A DNA stretch of 64,000 nucleotides from Ferruginibacter sp. (GTDB lineage: Bacteria; Bacteroidota; Bacteroidia; Chitinophagales; Chitinophagaceae). The stretch is taken from the NCBI RefSeq assembly GCF_028288465.1, contig NZ_JAQBNR010000048.1, forward strand, positions 1 to 64,000. Reading direction: 5' to 3'. The position numbers and the translations under genes were made by a program. A model generated the notes under the pieces. That model saw only the letters and a list, made by a program, of their open reading frames with translations, was not told where the DNA came from and ran no database searches. Of the stretch, positions 63,206 through 64,000 are shown one piece after another (within the stretch, counting starts at the first letter, position 1; every line of letters starts with the position of its first letter).

Positions 63206-63574
63206 TTATTCAGCATTTGCTTCGGCTGTAACTTCCGGTGCTGGTTGTGGCGCTGGTTGTGGTGCGGTATTTTTTATAGTCAATTGAAATTTCGTGTTTA
63301 GAATTACTTCATACTGTCCGCCCCGCAACACTGCTTTTGTAGCATCATCTTCCAGCATAGCGCTTGCCAAATGACTGGCAAGATCTGATCCGCTGATTAC
63401 ATTACTTACTTTGCCATCTGTAAAAGCAATTACAAATTTGTAACCCGCTTTGCGGCCCGTTCCCGCTCTTTCAAAATCTTCCCTGTTAAGGCTCAGTAAC
63501 TGGTCGCCTGCGGCTGATTTTTTTAGTAAAATTCTAATTACCGGCAGGTATTTGTTCCAAATATAAGTATACAT
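63206..63574 (-). CDS. Conserved small protein of unknown function
   Basis: 122 residues from the ATG at 63574 (MYTYIWNKYLPVIRILLKKS); an in-frame start at 63619 is less likely. The compact N-terminal part contains LNREDFERAGTGRKAGYKFVIAFTDGKV and SDLASHLASAMLEDDATKAVLRGGQYEVILNTKFQLTIKN; the tail is a low-complexity Pro/Ala/Gln and Ala/Glu segment (QPAPQPAPEVTAEANAE). I do not recognise a named family, but the pattern looks like a soluble cytoplasmic protein. It lies 54 bases upstream of the helicase gene in the same direction and could be co-transcribed. Confidence 0.7.
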   Translation of the reverse strand: MYTYIWNKYLPVIRILLKKSAAGDQLLSLNREDFERAGTGRKAGYKFVIAFTDGKVSNVISGSDLASHLASAMLEDDATKAVLRGGQYEVILNTKFQLTIKNTAPQPAPQPAPEVTAEANAE

Positions 63575-63946
63575 ATAAAAGATTTTTAATTGTGCTGCCT
63601 TCGTACAAAGGACAAACATTGAACGAAAGTGAAATATGGCGTATAAAGATACAGCTTATAGATGGATAATGCTGTTTTGATTTTTCCGGATACCTGCCTG
63701 TTGGAGGTATTCCCGTGTTAATCACCTGGTATCAGTGGGTTTTACTATCTCCGTTCAGTTGAAGGCACAACAATTAATACAGGGGACTACCGGTCATTCC
63801 CCGCCAGCGGCAAATCAATTTTCATTATTGAATTAATATTTTCTTTGGCCTCCGGCGCTTGCATCCACAACCAATCATTATAAATACTACATTAGCAGCA
63901 TAAAACGATTGTATGCCAAAATTTACTCTAAAAAAATCGCCGCAAA
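63575..63946. other. Intergenic region, nothing identified
   Basis: About 370 bases at the window's end without a convincing gene or terminator. Confidence 0.4.
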
Positions 63947-64000
63947 CTAATTGTGCGCATTCATTGCCTTTATTACTTCCGCTTTTATATTAGCCGTTTT
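63947..64000 (-). CDS. Possible C-terminal end of a gene continuing beyond the window
   Basis: The minus strand reads KTANIKAEVIKAMNAHN followed by TAG at 63947-63949, open to the window edge. Composition looks coding (helical, mixed charge), but 17 codons are too few to name a family. Confidence 0.35.
   Translation of the reverse strand, partial: KTANIKAEVIKAMNAHN

Overview
The window comes from a member of the Bacteroidota, most likely a Chitinophagaceae-like genus. The evidence is several secreted proteins with type IX secretion (T9SS) C-terminal sorting domains, a PorP/SprF protein next to a gliding-type (type B) CTD protein, lack of Shine-Dalgarno sites, and promoters of the TTTG-N19/20-TAnnTTTG type. 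No rRNA, tRNA or CRISPR array was seen.

Layout. 1-741 is the end of a HEPN-domain gene. 963-5381 is a complete mobile element: 31-bp terminal inverted repeats (one mismatch), an exact 8-bp target duplication (TGTCAAGA), an IS1595/ISXO2-type transposase, an overlapping XRE regulator, a transposase-like zinc-ribbon protein without the DDE domain, a P63C-domain protein and several small membrane proteins. It sits in the loop of a hairpin ending one of two copies of a ~150-bp intergenic repeat. 5.6-25.9 kb holds secreted and surface functions: three large T9SS cargo proteins, a zinc metalloprotease lipoprotein, a two-gene polysaccharide operon (GH-like protein plus GT2 synthase fused to two barrel domains) and a DUF6702/HupE/M1-peptidase group. 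26-29.9 kb has an SNF2 helicase and a MORN-repeat protein.

30-41.8 kb is a potassium module: an NtrC-type response regulator, a Kup transporter, two micro-membrane proteins, kdpF-A-B-C, a KdpD N-terminal/USP protein and a separate histidine kinase. 42-43.5 kb is oxyR plus a peroxiredoxin. 43.6-43.95 kb is a tiny protein consisting only of signal peptide and T9SS sorting domain, without an ATG/GTG/TTG start at the signal peptide. 44-64 kb is mainly housekeeping: an RlmI-like methyltransferase, grpE-dnaJ, a vWA protein, hpt, a LysM glucosaminidase, an O-methyltransferase, a sodium:solute symporter, a LOG protein, an outer-membrane protein, the T9SS type B pair, recG and a DEAD-box RNA helicase.

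A short repeat with core GTACAAGwGnGnGAC occurs six times, always between genes, including inside the kdp and grpE-dnaJ operons. The strongest candidates for undescribed biology are the passenger-carrying IS1595-type element with its hairpin-loop target, this repeat family, the kdp microproteins with non-canonical regulation, the GT2-barrel fusion and the cargo-less T9SS protein.
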